From NCBI GenBank assembly GCA_965656545.1, contig CBFHKZ010000001.1, forward strand, positions 434,001 through 498,000: a DNA stretch of 64,000 nucleotides, written 5' to 3'. The notes beneath the pieces are model-generated. The model was given only the letters and a program-made list of their open reading frames with translations. It did no database searches and was not told where the DNA came from. Shown here one piece after another: positions 63,050 through 64,000 of the stretch. This DNA is from UBA7446 sp965656545. Lineage in GTDB: Bacteria; Bacteroidota; Bacteroidia; Flavobacteriales; Flavobacteriaceae. The position numbers were made by a program, and so were the translations under genes. How positions within the stretch are numbered: position 1 is the stretch's first letter; every line of letters starts with the position of its first letter.

Positions 63050-63862
63050 TTACGAAATCTCGTTGACTGTTTTGCGAAGAATCGCTAGTCGCTCGAGTAA
63101 ACCTTCAAGAAGATGTAATGGCAGCATATTAGCCCCATCGCTCTTGGCAACACTTGGTTCGTGATGTGTTTCCATAAAAAGGCCATCAACACCGGCTGCA
63201 ATACCTGCACGTGCTATGGTTTCAATAAGTTCTGGACGTCCACCCGTAACCCCACTTGACTGATTGGGCTGCTGCAACGAATGTGTCACATCCAGTATGG
63301 TAGGTGCCATGGACTTCATCACGGGTATGCCCCTAAAGTCTACTACCATATCTTGATACCCAAACATGGTGCCTCTATCTGTTATCCATACGTTGTCATT
63401 TCCTGAGTCGGTGACTTTACGCACAGCATGCTCCATGCTTTCGGGACTCATAAATTGTCCTTTCTTTAGGTTGACGTACTTGCCCGTGTTGGCAGCAGCA
63501 ACGACTAAATCTGTTTGTCTTACCAAAAAAGCAGGAATTTGAAGTACGTCTACATATTGGGCTGCTTTTTCAGCATCTGAAACTTCGTGTATGTCCGTTA
63601 CGGTAGGTACATCAAAGGTTTTACCTACTTTTTGGAGAATTTTAAGTGCTTTATCATCACCAATTCCAGTAAAGCTATCGACACGACTTCTGTTGGCTTT
63701 TTTGAAACTTCCCTTAAAAACAAGTGGAATATGCAGTTTTTCTGTGATCTTAACGATCTGCTCAGCAATGCGTAATGCCATGTCCTCTCCTTCGATAGCA
63801 CAAGGTCCTGCGAGTAAGAAAAACGAATTGGATTGCGCTTGTCGCGCGGTAAATGTCTTCAT
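63050..63862 (-). CDS. kdsA: 3-deoxy-8-phosphooctulonate (KDO-8-P) synthase
   Basis: Condenses phosphoenolpyruvate with arabinose-5-phosphate to KDO-8-P for the lipopolysaccharide core. 270 residues from MKTFTARQAQ. Motifs: FFLLAGPCAIEGEDMALRIA, FKGSFKKANRSRVDSFTGIG, LQIPAFLVRQTDLVVAAA, DVTHSLQQPNQSSGVTGGRP. The longer frame to 63991 is rejected because it would run into the typA start region. tmRNA lies 39 bases downstream. Confidence 0.95.
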   Translation of the reverse strand: MKTFTARQAQSNSFFLLAGPCAIEGEDMALRIAEQIVKITEKLHIPLVFKGSFKKANRSRVDSFTGIGDDKALKILQKVGKTFDVPTVTDIHEVSDAEKAAQYVDVLQIPAFLVRQTDLVVAAANTGKYVNLKKGQFMSPESMEHAVRKVTDSGNDNVWITDRGTMFGYQDMVVDFRGIPVMKSMAPTILDVTHSLQQPNQSSGVTGGRPELIETIARAGIAAGVDGLFMETHHEPSVAKSDGANMLPLHLLEGLLERLAILRKTVNEIS

Positions 63863-63921
63863 CCTACAAAAATAGGGATTATACGTAAGTAATACACAAC
63901 CAACTCCATTGGAAAATAATG

Positions 63922-63929
63922 TACATTTG
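63922..63929 (+). promoter_or_regulatory. TACATTTG, -7 element for typA
   Basis: An exact TAnnTTTG match 17 bases before the ATG at 63947; no clear -33 element. Confidence 0.45.
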
Positions 63930-63946
63930 TGCCGCCAAAAAAAGCT

Positions 63947-64000
63947 ATGCAAAATATTCGAAATATTGCCATTATCGCCCACGTTGATCACGGCAAAACA
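63947..64000 (+). CDS. typA: Translational GTPase TypA/BipA, 5' end (truncated by window)
   Basis: The first 18 codons read MQNIRNIAIIAHVDHGKT, the G1 region of a translation-factor GTPase, and the leading MQNIRNIAIIAHVDHGKT matches TypA/BipA specifically rather than LepA or EF-G. The gene continues beyond the window. Confidence 0.88.
   Translation, partial: MQNIRNIAIIAHVDHGKT

Noticed and set aside
63863..63991. Longer N-terminus for kdsA
   Set aside because: The extra 43 residues do not resemble the family, and the extension would overlap the start of typA.
1..64000. CRISPR arrays and insertion sequences
   Set aside because: No regularly spaced repeats and no transposase frame were seen on reading either strand.

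Overview
The window is chromosomal DNA of a marine-type Flavobacteriaceae member (Bacteroidota). Supporting signs: a CarB that ends without an allosteric domain, TAnnTTTG promoter elements, a tmRNA encoding the tag GENNYALAA, type IX secretion C-terminal domains, paired DUF4252 genes behind an ECF sigma factor, and UpxY-type control of a polysaccharide locus. I recognise no species.

Layout. 1-2077: end of carB, then rmuC. 2078-5383: an accessory island with two minus-strand genes (a nuclease-like protein and an AAA ATPase/Toprim protein with a premature stop), separated by long imperfect palindromes and headed by a dead tyrosine recombinase. It resembles a decayed integron-like cassette array. 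5384-8424: a VOC protein, a DUF6580 membrane protein, and a cobalamin riboswitch driving a BtuB-like receptor. 8421-11909: an S41 lipoprotein and a sigma/anti-sigma/DUF4252/DUF4252 operon. 11906-21132: housekeeping genes (purB, rdgB, rlmH, yihY-like, priA, rpsF-rpsR-rplI, hisS). 21125-29214: an XRE-like regulator, a large secreted GH81 laminarinase, a small protein plus SulP plus beta-carbonic anhydrase operon, and cspA. 29448-34761: DUF1800 and DUF1501 genes, each interrupted by one in-frame stop, a formylglycine-generating enzyme homologue, and a LamG remnant.

34936-60504 is an AT-rich surface polysaccharide locus of the Wzx/Wzy type: a WecA-like initiating transferase (divergent), a Kelch-like membrane protein, UpxY antiterminator, Wza and Wzz homologues, DUF3575 porin-like protein, two small membrane proteins, a glmS 3' fragment, wecB and wecC (making UDP-ManNAcA), a fused dehydrogenase/Gfo-Idh-MocA oxidoreductase, four glycosyltransferases, Wzx, a NodB-like deacetylase, a formyltransferase, a hexapeptide acyltransferase, a CapK-like adenylating enzyme, a cytoplasmic heparinase-fold protein and Wzy. 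From the formyltransferase through the last glycosyltransferase, genes are tightly packed and mostly overlapping.

60617-64000: a small protein, a phage-type integrase, a duplicated tmRNA 3' end, the tmRNA itself, kdsA and the start of typA. The integrase and the duplicated tmRNA end point to past integration at ssrA.

The most interesting items are the palindrome-bounded cassettes with the ATPase/Toprim gene, three otherwise intact genes that each carry a single nonsense codon, the unusual enzyme set of the polysaccharide locus, its two-hairpin leader, and the layered att remnants beside ssrA.
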